A stretch of DNA of 64,000 bases from Strigamia acuminata (Eukaryota > Arthropoda > Chilopoda > Geophilomorpha > Linotaeniidae): the NCBI GenBank assembly GCA_949358305.1, contig OX442322.1, forward strand, positions 1,858,001 through 1,922,000, read 5' to 3'. Position numbers and translations under genes: made by a program. Positions 20,374 to 31,927 of the stretch are shown in pieces. Positions within the stretch are counted from its first letter, which is position 1, and each line of letters starts with the position of its first letter. Under the pieces are notes generated by a model. The model did no database searches, was not told the origin of the DNA, and saw nothing but the letters and a program-made list of their open reading frames with translations.

Positions 20374-21494
20374 CAGACAACAGGCAGATATGTCTTTCTG
20401 ATTGACCTAGTAACTCTTCCTGGTTTTGTTAAACCAAAAAGGAATGATTTACGGTACCTAACAAAAACGAAATAGTTGACTATTTGTGAAAAAATTAATT
20501 CCCAATCAATGTTATCTTGGAAAAGTGCTTAAATCATGCCAAATTTTAACAAATTTTGTGTAAAGTGTTACTTTTTATTCTTAAATAAATAAATAAATTG
20601 CATGGTACTTGGGGGGATGGACTAAACGTCAGGTGTCAGGTGTCAGGTGTCAGGCGTCAGGTCCCTATTTATTCGGGACTAACCCTCAGGCGTCAGGCGT
20701 CAGGCGTCTGAATCTCCATTTTCACCAAAACTAAACGTCAGGTGTCGGGTGTCAGGTGTCAGGCCCCTGACTATTACAAACTTTAAACTTTAAACAAATT
20801 TCTGATAAATTTTCTCGAATAATTTTTATATTCTGTCACAATTGGTCAAAACTGTTGCTAAATTCATCACAATTGATAAAAAACGTAATAAAAAATTGAT
20901 CCAAATTATTTCAATTATTTTTTTTACTTATTTTAATTTTTTTTTTACTAAATTTGAAATAATTTGGATCAATTTTTTATTACGTTTTTTATCAATTGTG
21001 ATGAATTTAGCAACAGTTTTGACCAATTGTGACAGAATATAAAAATTATTCGAGAAAATTTATCAGAAATTTGTTTAAACTTTAAAGTTTGTAATAGTCA
21101 GGGGCCTGACACCTGACACCCGACACCTGACGTTTAGTTTTGGTGAAAATGGAGATTCAGACGCCTGACGCCTGACGCCTGAGGGTTAGTCCCGAATAAA
21201 TAGGGACCTGACGCCTGACGCCTGACACCTGACACCTGACGTTTAGTCCATCCCCCCAAGTACCATGCAATTTATTTATTTATTTAAGAATAAAAAGTAA
21301 CACTTTACACAAAATTTGTTAAAATTTGGCATGATTTAAGCACTTTTCCAAGATAACATTGATTGGGAATTAATTTTTTCACAAATAGTCAACTATTTCG
21401 TTTTTGTTAGGTACCGTAAATCATTCCTTTTTGGTTTAACAAAACCAGGAAGAGTTACTAGGTCAATCAGAAAGACATATCTGCCTGTTGTCTG
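20374..21494. repeat. giant near-perfect palindrome (541-bp arms)
   Basis: Left arm 20374-20914 and right arm 20954-21494 are reverse complements with only two differences that I could find, around a 39-bp A/T-rich spacer. Each arm starts CAGACAACAGGCAG at the outside and contains a 7-bp minisatellite (CAGGTGT/CAGGCGT) at about 20630-20765 and mirrored at 21100-21245. The flanks on the two sides differ. No coding region. Either a foldback transposon, a recent inverted duplication, or a sequencing/assembly fold-back. Confidence 0.93.
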
Positions 21495-22221
21495 CATATG
21501 ATCTGAATGTCATTTCTCATGATTTTGGTAAAAAAAATAGTCAATATACACATGATGTTTGGTCGAAAAACGTTGATATTGTTACATGTGACATGGGGCG
21601 GTCACACATAACAAATCCGTATTATATAATAAGTCACTTGGAGAGTTTCTAAATGTTTTGATGAGAAAGAAAGACAGTTTTTTTTACTGGAAACTTAAAT
21701 CATAAACTTTATTCAATTGGGTTAAATGTAAAACTTTACAAAATAATCAACTAAATAAATTCAAATTTAAACATAATTCAAATTATAACTTGTTATACCA
21801 GTTAAACAGTTAAACCAGACAAGAAAAAAATGATAATTTATTATCTTAACATTGAGTGGGTCTTGTCTGATGAGACCTGGCGCTAAAGGCGCCGGTTTCA
21901 AGTGTAAGGTCGTCAGAATGGACAGGAAGTGAGTTGGTTGAGTTGATGTAACGAGCTGCCTAACTTTATTCAAGCAATAACAAAAGTAATGCGTCACCAG
22001 GTGATCAGACTGACAGCACCAACTAGTGACGACGTTTAGAACACCACATCATTATTTTTCTCATTAAATACCAGCCTCCAAAGGTGAAAACAATAACACA
22101 AGTATAAATGATAATGATAATACAAGTCCATTAGTTCAAAATACTAACATGTTTGGTTCAGGCTTGAACAAATAATCAATAAAGAATTCTTTAGCAATGT
22201 TACTAGTATCCGTAATTTCTA
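21495..22221. other. noncoding stretch downstream of gypsy tail
   Basis: No gene. This is where a 3' LTR of the minus-strand gypsy fragment at 22222-22860 would lie. GAATAAAG on the minus strand near 21970 would suit an LTR, but neither boundary nor partner copy could be shown. Confidence 0.35.
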
Positions 22222-22860
22222 TCAATAACAACTTTTAGACTCGCTGCAACACAACACAAAATTGTCCAAATGTTTTGCAGGTTGTCTTCTTCTTGTTGAC
22301 CTCTGTAACTCAATTGGGACTGGTGGTTTGTCTCGAATTGGGGAAACCATGGTCTGTGGTGTGGCTGCCTCAACTTCTGGAATTTCCTCTAATGCCTCTA
22401 CTCTGATGTCTGGCATGAGTTGTGGTGTGCCGTCATCCATCTGTGTAAAATGCTTCCCGAGCGAGATGTTCCGCTTCACTTGCCTTCCATCCAACATTTT
22501 CAGGAGTACAGTGTTTCCACACTTCTTCTGTACCGTTGCTACTCCATTCTCAAATGCAGCATCAAGTTTATGCTTTCTCGGTCTGGAAATTAGCTGACTA
22601 TCTCCAGGGCTGGACTGGGTACAAATTTAGTACCGGGAAATCTAGATGGGTAGGGCTACAAGCACAGGCTACAGTGTGCCAAGGACAGTCCACGGTGGGC
22701 TCGTCACCGGGCCAGTCCAGCACTGACTATCTCGCACGAGAATGGTATTCTTTTTACTTTTCATTCTCCCATCTGCGTAGTCTTTTGTTTTCTTCTTTTC
22801 CATCGCATCTTTTGCTTTCACCTCTCGGTGCCATTTTCCTTTTTGCTCTTGCAAAATTTG
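22222..22860 (-). pseudogene. Ty3/gypsy integrase C-terminal fragment
   Basis: The minus strand encodes the tail of a gypsy integrase: KKTKDYADGRMKSKKNTIL (the usual K.K.YADRR segment), RPRKHKLDAAFENGVATV, LDGRQVKRNISLGKHF, then the RRSTRRRQPAKHLD terminus, ending with a stop at 22222. A 121-bp hAT-like MITE interrupts it at 22605-22725. No catalytic core is present. The fragment is 5' truncated. Confidence 0.82.
22605..22725. mobile_element. hAT-like MITE, 121 bp, 8-bp TSD
   Basis: Left end CAGGGCTGGACTGG and right end CCAGTCCAGCACTG are inverted repeats of the CAG.G type usual in hAT elements. The exact 8-bp duplication ACTATCTC flanks it (22597-22604, 22726-22733). It lies inside the gypsy integrase tail, so it is younger than that fragment. 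Confidence 0.92.
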
Positions 22861-23319
22861 TGAAATTTTGCGCGCATCTTTTGCCTTGTCATCAATTCGA
22901 AAGGGAACGTTCCCGTCGATCTGAGCGGAGTACTTGTGGGTGTGTGGGTGATCTAGCCTGCGACGTAGGCGAAACGATTGTTCGCGGTCGTTCCTGCTTG
23001 TCGCTAGTATGAATGATAGCTATTATTCATAATAGCTGTTGAGAATTGATCAATTGTTTGGTACTGTGTCATACGTTTCAGGATTGGTGCGACTTTAACA
23101 AAATATGTTGGTTATCACTTATTGTCCCGGATCAGAGAATCGACTGATAATGTATTTTATTCACGTGTTACGGTATTGCAGTCGGTTCGTGGTTTGTGAT
23201 AGCTTATGCTGTTGTAGTTTGCTCAAAAGAGCTTGTTCTGTTTAGTTATTTGATATGCTTTATCGATTACTTATTCCAGTTTAGTTTGATCAAATATATT
23301 GTGAAGAATGAATCAATTT
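22861..23319. repeat. LTR-like segment with hairpins, split by a transposon
   Basis: Noncoding. Contains GCTC-AAAA-GAGC (23221-23232) and the left half of a second inverted repeat whose other half lies beyond the inserted transposon at 30125-30140 (ATTGATTTGTTC). The same two-hairpin arrangement occurs at 51010-51126 and 52701-52815, so the three segments look like copies of one LTR-like repeat. Confidence 0.5.
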
Positions 23320-23477
23320 ACCTTTGTTAAGTTGGCCCCCCAAGTATAAGTCCAATCAAAAAAAATTATTGGACTTTATGCAGAATTCAATGGACATCAT
23401 TGGACATCTCTTTATTTTGATTCGACTCGCTTCCTTCTTATCACTTTTTCGACTTTTAACTTGGGGGGCCAACTTGA

Positions 23478-23975
23478 TGCCAGCCCCCCAAAATCATTGG
23501 ACAGCAAAATTAAAGATTGGACTTTATGCAGAATTCAATGGACAAGATTGGACAGTTGTTTATTTTGATTGGACTCGCTTAGATTTTTAAATATGGCCGA
23601 TTGAAAATACAGTGCCAGCCCCCCAAAATCATTGGACAGCAAAATTAAAGATTGGAGTTTATGCAGAATTCAATGGACAAGATTGGACAGTTGTTTATTT
23701 TGATTGGACTCGCTTAGATTTTTAAATATGGCCGATTGAAAATACAGTGCCAGCCCCCCAAAATCATTGGACAGCAAAATTAAAGATTGGACTTTATGCA
23801 GAATTCAATGGACAAGATTGGACAGTTGTTTATTTTGATTGGACTCGCTTAGATTTTTAAATATGGCCGATTGAAAATCGAGTGTCAGCCCCCCAAAATC
23901 AATGGACAGCAAAATTAATCATTGGACTTTGTGCAGAATCCAAAGGACATGGTTGGACATCTGTTTATTTCAACA
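23478..23975. repeat. left subterminal 135-bp tandem repeats
   Basis: Four units starting at 23478, 23613, 23748 and 23883 (exact 135-bp period), each beginning TG[C/T]CAGCCCCCCAAAATCA and containing two GAATTCAATGGAC-like words. The fourth unit is diverged and truncated. Confidence 0.92.
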
Positions 23976-24508
23976 TTTAGGTCACATTTGTTTACATTTG
24001 AGTTTGTGTTGTCTTTTACTTTTAGAGTGACCCCTCCATATGTGAGGTGGAATTGGTGTTTTGTTTCATTTGCCCCTTGTATATGTCTCCTTGAAACACA
24101 GCACATTTAGTTTCTTTCACTGCTCATACACTGATTCAACTACACATACTTTGAGAACACAGCCCAAAGATTTACCAAAATAGTGAAAAAGCGTCCAAAG
24201 TAGTGAAAAAGTGTCCAAAATTGTGAAAATCTACCAAAAAGTGACACATCTACAAAATGCCTAAAGATCCTACAATTTGGAACACTTTAGGAGAAACCAA
24301 AGAGGAACAAATTGATAGAGTTTTAAACTGCATCTGTGAGAATCAAAATGCGTTTGTAACATCAAGTGGAACCTTTCACATTCCACCATATAGAAATAAT
24401 ATTTGGAAGAATATTTCAAGTGCCTTAAATGTTACAAGAAGATGGATTTATTCTCAACTACGTGACAACAGACGAAAATTGATGTCCAAAGTTTTAACAG
24501 AACTGAAG

Positions 24509-25927
24509 GTAAGCAAATCATTCAAACTGCTGGTTAAAAATTTAAGCTAATCTGTATGTAGGCCGATTCATTTACGGTTTTGTCTTTCATCTTTATTGAT
24601 GTTTTAAACTGTTTTTTAAAGTTTTTCTAAAGTTTAATAATTGTTTATTTTTTCAAAGTTTTAAACGTTTTTCAAAGTTATTAATGTTTTTCTCAAGTTT
24701 TAAACGTTTTTCCCAAGTTATTATGTTTTGCTCAATTTTTTAACGGTTATTCTTAGTTATTAATGTTTTTCTCGTTTTTTTTTAACGTTTTTTGCCGAGT
24801 TATTAACGTTTTTCTCAAGTTTTATAACATTTTTTCAAATATTTAACGTTTTCATCATGTTTTTAAAAAAAATACAACAAAATCAAATAAACAAATCAAT
24901 CAATCAATCAATCAATAACAAAATAATTCCGCCAATTCTTGTAACCAATCATTTCATTTTATTCTATCTAACAACATTGATAAAATTAACGCCATATTGG
25001 AAGAGTTATTCTGATTTTGATCAATTGATTGATTGTGTTGTTATTAGGAAGGAAAAATAAGGCACAAGCAGCTGCATCCAAAAATTAAAATATATTGTGT
25101 TTTACTTCAATTTAAAAAAAGTGACATCATCTCCAGTACTATTAATTAAATTAAACTATATTAATAATTTATTCATAATTGTAAGTATATATTTATTATA
25201 ATTATTAAAAAAATTTAACATGTTATTCAATGGGAATGACGTCACGTGCAAACACGAAACGAGTTTTGCATACATTTTAGACTTTTTGAATGCACCTACT
25301 TAAACTAAAATTATATTTTTATGTTTGAATGCAGCTACTGAATCTCAAGTACAGTGTGTTTTTATTTATATCACTTTTTACTACAAAGGGGTGGACAACA
25401 ATGGCTTGGGGCATTTTCCACATGTCCACTAACAAGGTCATGGAAGTGGGGTTTGATTTAGCAACAAAAATTATATTTTAACTGATTGTTGATTTGTTTA
25501 TTCATTTTTGTTGTTTTTTTCTCATTAATATTACGAAAATATTTAACACTTCCAAGAAACAATTAAAACATTACTTTTGGAATATAGGTAGTAAAATATT
25601 TCGGAAAAACGGATATAAAATTTCGAAAAATTGTTTAATGACATCAATAAAGATGAAAGCTGTTCAATGGCAACACGAAAATTAAATGAAATAAAGCCCA
25701 TGTATGCATTCACAAATGAAAAGACCATGCAAGTGCCAAGTGTGTTACACTAACTAATTGGAAATTACTATAAATGCTTTTTATGATCCAGAGTGAAATT
25801 TGTTTTAAATATTTTTTAACAAGAAAACAGAATTATAATTTCTAACAACATTTAGGCTATACTCTAAATGATCCAAAATCACCTTTGTAAAAATATATAT
25901 ACCAATAATAGACTTTTTTTGCATTAG
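24509..25927 (+). other. intron 1 of the MULE protease gene
   Basis: Donor GTAAGC after ELK, acceptor TTTTTTGCATTAG. Phase 0 joins the open frame exactly. The 5' part (24590-24850) is a degenerate repeat of GTTTTTCTCAAGTTTTAAAC-like words. No other gene within. Confidence 0.75.
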
Positions 25928-28067
25928 GTCAGTCTCAGTAACCCAAACAACAATCAGTGCAATTCTGATTCTGAGCATGATGGTAGTTCTTCTAATCAGA
26001 AAGATAACATTGATGAACACCTATTGATAATTTCGATGGCAGACTGGCGTTCTATGCACCCAGAAGATGTAACATACAGCAATGAGCAACGAAAAGTATT
26101 GAAACAGGGGGTGTGGACACACATTATCGCAGAAGCCATAGTTACTCAAACGCCTAATCTGTGTGTTTGGGTTTTCAAACGAAATAAGGTAAAAGACAGT
26201 GATAACAGCTCCGCATACTGTAAATTTTGGGGCTCATGTGCTGAATGCCATGCAGAAGTCGTTGGAGTTATGAACCATGAACCCATTTCAACTGAAACAG
26301 ATGTACATTTTGAAATAACTTTTACAAATGTTGAACAGTTTCGCCACAAGAAAAAGCGGCATTGTAGTGGTTTTCGACGACAAAACTTGATGCAAATGGA
26401 TTCTGGTCGAACTTGTGCGAGTGCTGTACGAAATAAGTTAGCTTCAGCTACCATGACGTATAGGGACAAGGAACCACCAACCCTGCCATCAAACAGTGTT
26501 ATTCGAACTGCTTTCCATGAAAATCGTAATGCTGCTCGTCTTGATAAAGATTATCATGATGCAATTTTGAAGGTTGCAGAAAAATGCCCACACTTTATTC
26601 GAGATATTGGACGGAGTCCTTTTTTTGTTCATTTTTAGAGTTCTTTGCAGGAAGATATGTACAGAAAATTGTGCAGAGACTCACTTGCCATTGCCCACAT
26701 TGATGCAACAGGAGGATTAGTCAATCCAGCAACTAACCTCAATGGTAGCAAAAGTGCTGTTTTTTACTACGTCCTAACATTGAAGGGCAAACCAATGACT
26801 CAAATGCTGAGTAGCAGACATCATACTCTAGCAATCACTTACTGGCTGATGTCGTGGTTACGAGAAGTGGAATTATTACCATTTATAGTTGTAACTGATA
26901 ATAGTATTGCATTGTTACAAGCATGTTCTCTTGCATTTAATGGAATTTCATTAAAAACACTTTTGGATATTAGTTATGCTTGTCTGGTTTCAGGGATTGG
27001 TGGTCTGCCTAAAGTATGGCTTCGAATAGATTGTGCCCATGTAGTAAAGCTGTTTTCACACATTCCATCATTATGTGCTGGAAATAAAATAGTTAAAAAG
27101 TTTTTTATGCATGTTATGTGCAGACTTCTCGTAACTACGTCATTAAGTAGTGCTAAGGAATTGTTTCCTTGTGTGAACTACGAAGCCAATATTTTGAGCA
27201 GTCTTTGCATCAACTGAAGTGCATTGTTGGATCTGCTACAGAAGACTTTGAATTGGACAGTCAAACTTCTGAGCAAAGAAATGAAAGTGATGAGGAATAC
27301 GAAAATTCCAGCTCCAATAAATTTTCATGCATCGCAAATGAAATTGTCACCAATGTACAACAGCTAATACGTGAGGAAAACTGCGACAATGAACCCAGTC
27401 CTTATTTTCATCCAGAGGTTCCTACAATGTTGATAAGTACAGTGTTTTCCAAGCTGCCTTTAACAACAGCAGTAATGGCAAGTTATTATGGGTCCAGTTT
27501 GACAAGAGTATCAAATGCTGAAGTCGAGTCCCATAATAAAACTGTAAAAACTTGTTTTTTTGCTGATAAGAAGCTACCAAACCATCCAGATGTGTTTTTA
27601 ATGGAATATTATAAAAATCTGGATGGAATGATGAATATACAAGCAGCTTCCACACAGGCAGCTTCCACACAAGCAACTTCCACACAAGCAGCTTCTACAC
27701 AAGCAGAAAATTTTGTGTTAAATGACTTACTACAGCAACTGACTGACATTGACACTCTGCAAGAACCAGCAGGAATAGATTCCGAATTACCACCAGAAGA
27801 CCAATCTGAAAATATCTGCCATTGCTGCAACAAAGAATGCCATGGTGCACATACCTGTTTATTATGCAATAAACAGGTACACTTCATATGTGGAGTACCC
27901 GAAGGTGGATCAGAAAATGAAGGCTATGGCCAAAGAGTAATCTGTTTTGTATGCAAAAAGAAGCAAAATTCTTCAGTTCAAATTCATGGGCAACTTGAAG
28001 CCGTAGAAAATTTGATGGGGCAGGCCAAGCCTGATAAATTAACAGGGATTAAAAGAACATATTTTGA

Positions 28068-29148
28068 TTGTAATTCTGAATGGATTGAAGCATCTCATCC
28101 GATTAAACTGCTAATGAATGGCAGTGTTTTGAATCCCATCAAGATAAAGAAGTGTTCTTTTAGCATCAAAAACACTTGCTCTTTCGATTCTATTTTCTCC
28201 ATCATGTGTTCAGCTTATCAGGACAGTGAACAGTTTCAACATATCATAAATGACGACAATGAAAGTGAACTGTCCAGCATGATAAGAAACTTCAGTTCAA
28301 CAGGTAACTTTATGCAGGCATATCGCCAAAGAGCTAAAGTTATTAAATCGAAGTTCAATGATCTAGAAAAGTCAACAGGTTTCCCAAATTGGACTTATTT
28401 TGATTGTAAGTATTAACCTCGAAATGGATGAATCAATTAATATTGAGTTTATATTTTTTTCAACAGGTAACATGCCACTGCACACAGCATTTCAGAATAT
28501 TTCTGATCATCACTTTGAATATTTGCGTGTTTGTAATAATTTATTATGCCCACAAAAAGAAAAAGTTCATCAGCAAACACACTTAAACATAACATGCAAT
28601 AATATTGAAGATGTAAAGAACATACAAAATCAAATTGCGGATAGCCTGGAACTGTACCGTGTTAGCTGTTGTGGATTTGAAAGTATCAATAAGTAAATAA
28701 TGCTGATTAGTAAATTTAAAATTGAATGGTTGTTGATTAACTATATTGTTTGCCGTTTACAGATCACAATGTGAAGGAAGTGCAATTTTTACATTGTGTA
28801 AAGTACCATCCCTTGTTTGTCTAAATTTGGGAAAAACAAATACAAACACAACAGTTAGTGGCATTGATGATCCTGTAGCAGTGAAGTTAGATGTTATTCC
28901 AATAGTAATAACAATTGATGCTAAATGGTAACTCACTAACAACGGTTTGTTTGCAAAAACTAAGCAATCTTTAAATTCTATTTAGTTTTCACTTACGAGG
29001 GGTGATCCAGGAAAAAAGTGGACATTTCATTGCATTTTGCAGACGACGTGATGGGAGGTGGCAAATTGCAGATGACTTGGCTAAGCAAGTTGAAACATGT
29101 TGTCCAAGCAAGAATATTTTCACGAAATTAATTTTTTATTCCTTGTAA
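28068..29148 (+). other. C19-like cysteine protease domain (exons 2-5)
   Basis: From KKCSFSIKNTCSFDSI (Cys box, about 28150-28200) to GHFIAFCRR and WQIADD (His box and following Asp, about 29030-29085). The order and spacing of Cys box, long insert, then GHF.A..R...W...DD is that of ubiquitin-specific proteases and relatives. Four exons are needed, and each junction keeps the frame, which supports a real domain. Confidence 0.7.
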
Positions 29149-29486
29149 GAGTTTAATAATAATAATAATATGATACTGTATAAGTCGCGGCGGTTTCAGT
29201 GATCATTTTAGGTGGCTTTTCATCATTCATCATCATGTTTATTTTGCTTTTGTACATTTCTCACTACTTTTGTTGAATTTAGATAATGTTTGCTGGATTT
29301 CTGTACACTTTCTGTGAATTGTTGTACGCGTTTTGAGCATTTTTATTCCTTTCTTTTAGCATTTCTTTTTGATTTTTCAGCATTATTATAAATAAATAAA
29401 TAAAAATAGCATTTAACTTTTTTCAAATTTTTGTATTAGACTAATTGAGTAGATACATTAAAAATAAAGAGATGTAGTACATTGAT

Positions 29487-29990
29487 GTCCATTGAATTCT
29501 GCATAAAGTCCAATCTTTAATTTTGCTGTCCAATGATTTTGGGGGGCTGGCACTGTATTTTCAATCGGCCATATTTAAAAATCTAAGCGAGTCTAATCAA
29601 AATAAACAACTGTCCAATCTTGTCCATTGAATTCTGCATAAAGTCCAATCTTTAATTTTGCTGTCCATTGATTTTGGGGGGCTGGCACTGGATTTTCAAT
29701 CGGCCATATTTAAAAATCTAAGCGAGTCCAATCAAAATAAACAACTGTCCAATCTTGTCCATTGAATTCTGCATAAAGTCCAATCTTTAATTTTGCTGTC
29801 CAATGATTTTGGAGGGCTGGCACTGTATTTTCAATTGGGCATATTTAAAAATCTAAGCGAGTCCAATCAAAATAAACAACTGTCCAATCTTGTCCATTGA
29901 ATTCTGCATAAAATCCAATCTTTAATTTTGCTGTCCAATGATTTTGGGGGACTGGCATCAAGTTGGCCCCCCAAGTTAAAAGTCGAAAAA
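29487..29990. repeat. right subterminal 135-bp tandem repeats (inverted)
   Basis: Mirror image of the left array: units ending GGGGGGCTGGCACTG near 29555, 29690 and 29825 and a last one at 29955, again about 135 bp apart. Small differences (AGGGCTGG, TTGGGC) show the units drifting independently. Confidence 0.9.
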
Positions 29991-30285
29991 ATGATAAGAA
30001 GGAAGCGAGTCCAATCAAAATAAAGAGATGTCCAATGATGTCCATTGAATTCTGCATAAAGTCCAATAATTTTTTTTGATTGGACTTATACTTGGGGGGC
30101 CAACTTAACAAAGGTAATCAATTTGACCATTGATTTGTTCTACCTTTTTGCCTAATGTAATAGAGGATAACTAACCTCGAACTGTGTCTTTTGAGTTTGT
30201 GACAAATTAAACCGCACTTATTCAAATGCAATATTGACAATAGATGGCGCTACTAGTAATAGCGGCAAATTCAATCTCGAAGTAA

Positions 30286-30452
30286 ATAATTCTCATAGGT
30301 AATACACCGAGCGCGACGTGTAATTGTCGGGATAATTAGGTCAGCACGAATCTTCTTGCCTGATAAAATCACGAGTGCCCGTCAGGGCAGATGAGTGCTG
30401 ACCTAATTCCGACAATTACTCAAGCACAAGGTGTATTTGATACGAGAATTTA
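30286..30452. repeat. foldback element
   Basis: Inverted arms share GTAATTGTCGG, AATTAGGTCAGCAC and ATACACC, turning around GAGTGCCCGTCAGGGCAGATG near 30380-30400. No coding. Confidence 0.7.
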
Positions 30453-30465
30453 CCGATAGAAAATA

Positions 30466-30724
30466 ATGTAGATAGTGAAAATGAGATAGTGAAATTGAGA
30501 TAGTGAAAATGAGATAGTGAAATTGAGATAATAAAATTGAGATAGTGGAAATGAGATAGTGGAAATGAGATAGTGGAAATGAGATAGTGGAAATGAGATA
30601 GTGGAAATGAGATAGTGGAAATGAGATAGTGAAAATGAGATAGTGAAAATGAGATAGTGAAAATGAGATAGTGAAAATGAGATAGTGAAAATGAGATAGT
30701 GAAAATGAGATAGTGAAAATGAAA
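30466..30724. repeat. 12-bp minisatellite
   Basis: About twenty copies of GATAGTGAAAAT or GATAGTGGAAAT. The reverse strand gives a meaningless open frame of repeating His-Tyr-Leu-Ile-Phe-type residues. An inverted word TACGAGAATTTAC / GTAAATTCTCGTA brackets it (30440-30452, 30998-31010), so it may sit inside a small TIR element. Confidence 0.9.
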
Positions 30725-31282
30725 ATTTATACCTTGAGATTAGGCCTAACAAAACAAAAATCTCACGGCATTTGACATTTGATTCTTGGTTCGTAAAGAC
30801 CCCACCAGGGGGCGCAAAGCAAGAGAAACATTTAGCGGAAAGAGTGGAAAGAGTGCATGGCGCCAGGAATTTCTTCCTGGTAACGACCAATCAGACGTCA
30901 AAAGCGGTTTGTTACGCGCCTCGGGATTGGTCGGGAGACCGGTTGTTGTTTTGTTAGACCTAATCTCATTCGCGGCTATGTTTAGACAAAGCTAGTGGTA
31001 AATTCTCGTAGAAATAAACCACAAACATATTATTATGTATGTTATAGATAAATTGCTTTATTTATGCAATAATATAGTGATATATTATTATTGTTTAGTG
31101 TAACAAGACATCTTGTTATTGGTGACATGGATATGTGACGCGAAACACATTCTCGAAATGTATTTCCTGTCCTGAGTGTCCAGTTCCGGTTTATGCTAAA
31201 GGATTAGCATAATCTGAACTTTGCATACCCGTATCCACTTCCGGTGATACAGGATTGGTGGATTATAATCCACTGGGCTATA
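30725..31282. other. noncoding stretch
   Basis: No gene recognised. Contains an A/T-rich part and the text flanking the mariner-like element. Confidence 0.4.
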
Positions 31283-31927
31283 CAGGGTGGAATAAAAGTC
31301 TGTTCCCCTCAAATATTTCCTCAGCAATTGCATCTAGGCCAACTTTGATAAAGCGATTGAACAGGAAGTTGGGTGAGAGCAATCCAATGATGTCATCAAA
31401 TTTGACCTTGTAGGCCATTTTCAAGGTTATTCACTTGCTAACTTCTAAACCAATCAGGTTAGAGCAAAAAAGTCAATTACAAAGTTGTAGAGCACCATCA
31501 AATTAGAACGATCCAACTTATCTTAGTCATCTTAAGTTAAATGTTTTCTTTTAAAAAAAAAGACAATTTAGAAAAAAAATTAGCAAAGTGAAATTTTTTA
31601 ACCCTTGGAGGCAGAAGGATAAAATGTGCCGTTCTGGTTTAAGCCATTACAAATTTATGAACAATTTTTAAGTCGATTGATTAAAGCGCCATTTAGTTTG
31701 TTTTTAGTTTGGAACTAATTTTATTGAGGACGTAATGCCTAAACAATAAAAATACATAGATTTGAGCCATCTGGAGGTGGTTTTAATCACTACTGTTAAA
31801 TGCGAAAAGCTGTACACTGAAGCGCTGTTTACAAATGCAGCAAAGCCAGCTTAAAAGTTATGCTGGAGTTTTAAGGGGCAGAAAATTTCCAAGTTGAATA
31901 TTTATTTAAAGAAATGATGAATCATTA

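Larger units (their letters stand above)
24257..29148 (+). pseudogene. MULE-like transposase with PHD-like finger and C19-like protease
   Basis: Five exons inferred from matching phases: 24257-24508, 25928-28405, 28467-28692, 28763-28927, 28986-29148, all GT-AG. Exon 1 has a helical DNA-binding-like segment (NNIWKNISSALNVTRRWIYS). Exon 2 has the transposase core: IAHIDATGGLV, VVTDNSIALLQA, LRIDCAHVVKLF. Then come a (TQAAS)n tract, a C4HC3-like finger (CHCC ... CLLCNKQVHFIC ... CFVC) and a Cys box NTCSFDSI. Exon 5 supplies GHFIAFCRRRDGRWQIADD, a USP/UCH-type His box. Lesions are a TAG at 26636-26638 and one frameshift between about 27150 and 27220; otherwise the frame stays open for roughly 1,090 codons. 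The superfamily is inferred from motifs and the TSD, and a KDZ-like relative is possible. Confidence 0.82.
23320..30115 (+). mobile_element. Complete MULE-class transposon with 9-bp TSD
   Basis: 6796 bp bounded by inverted ends ACCTTTGTTAAGTTGGCCCC and flanked by the exact 9-bp duplication AATCAATTT (23311-23319, 30116-30124), the duplication length typical of Mutator-like elements. Each end carries a long inverted region (about 155 bp) and then inward arrays of a 135-bp unit. The interior holds one spliced gene (24257-29148). The element inserted into the second hairpin of an LTR-like segment. Confidence 0.93.

Noticed and set aside
22536-23012. 158-codon plus-strand frame
   Set aside because: Runs antisense across the gypsy integrase tail and through the hAT-like MITE, so it is a chance frame.
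30450-30890. 146-codon minus-strand frame
   Set aside because: Mostly the translation of a 12-bp minisatellite; the remainder has no motif.
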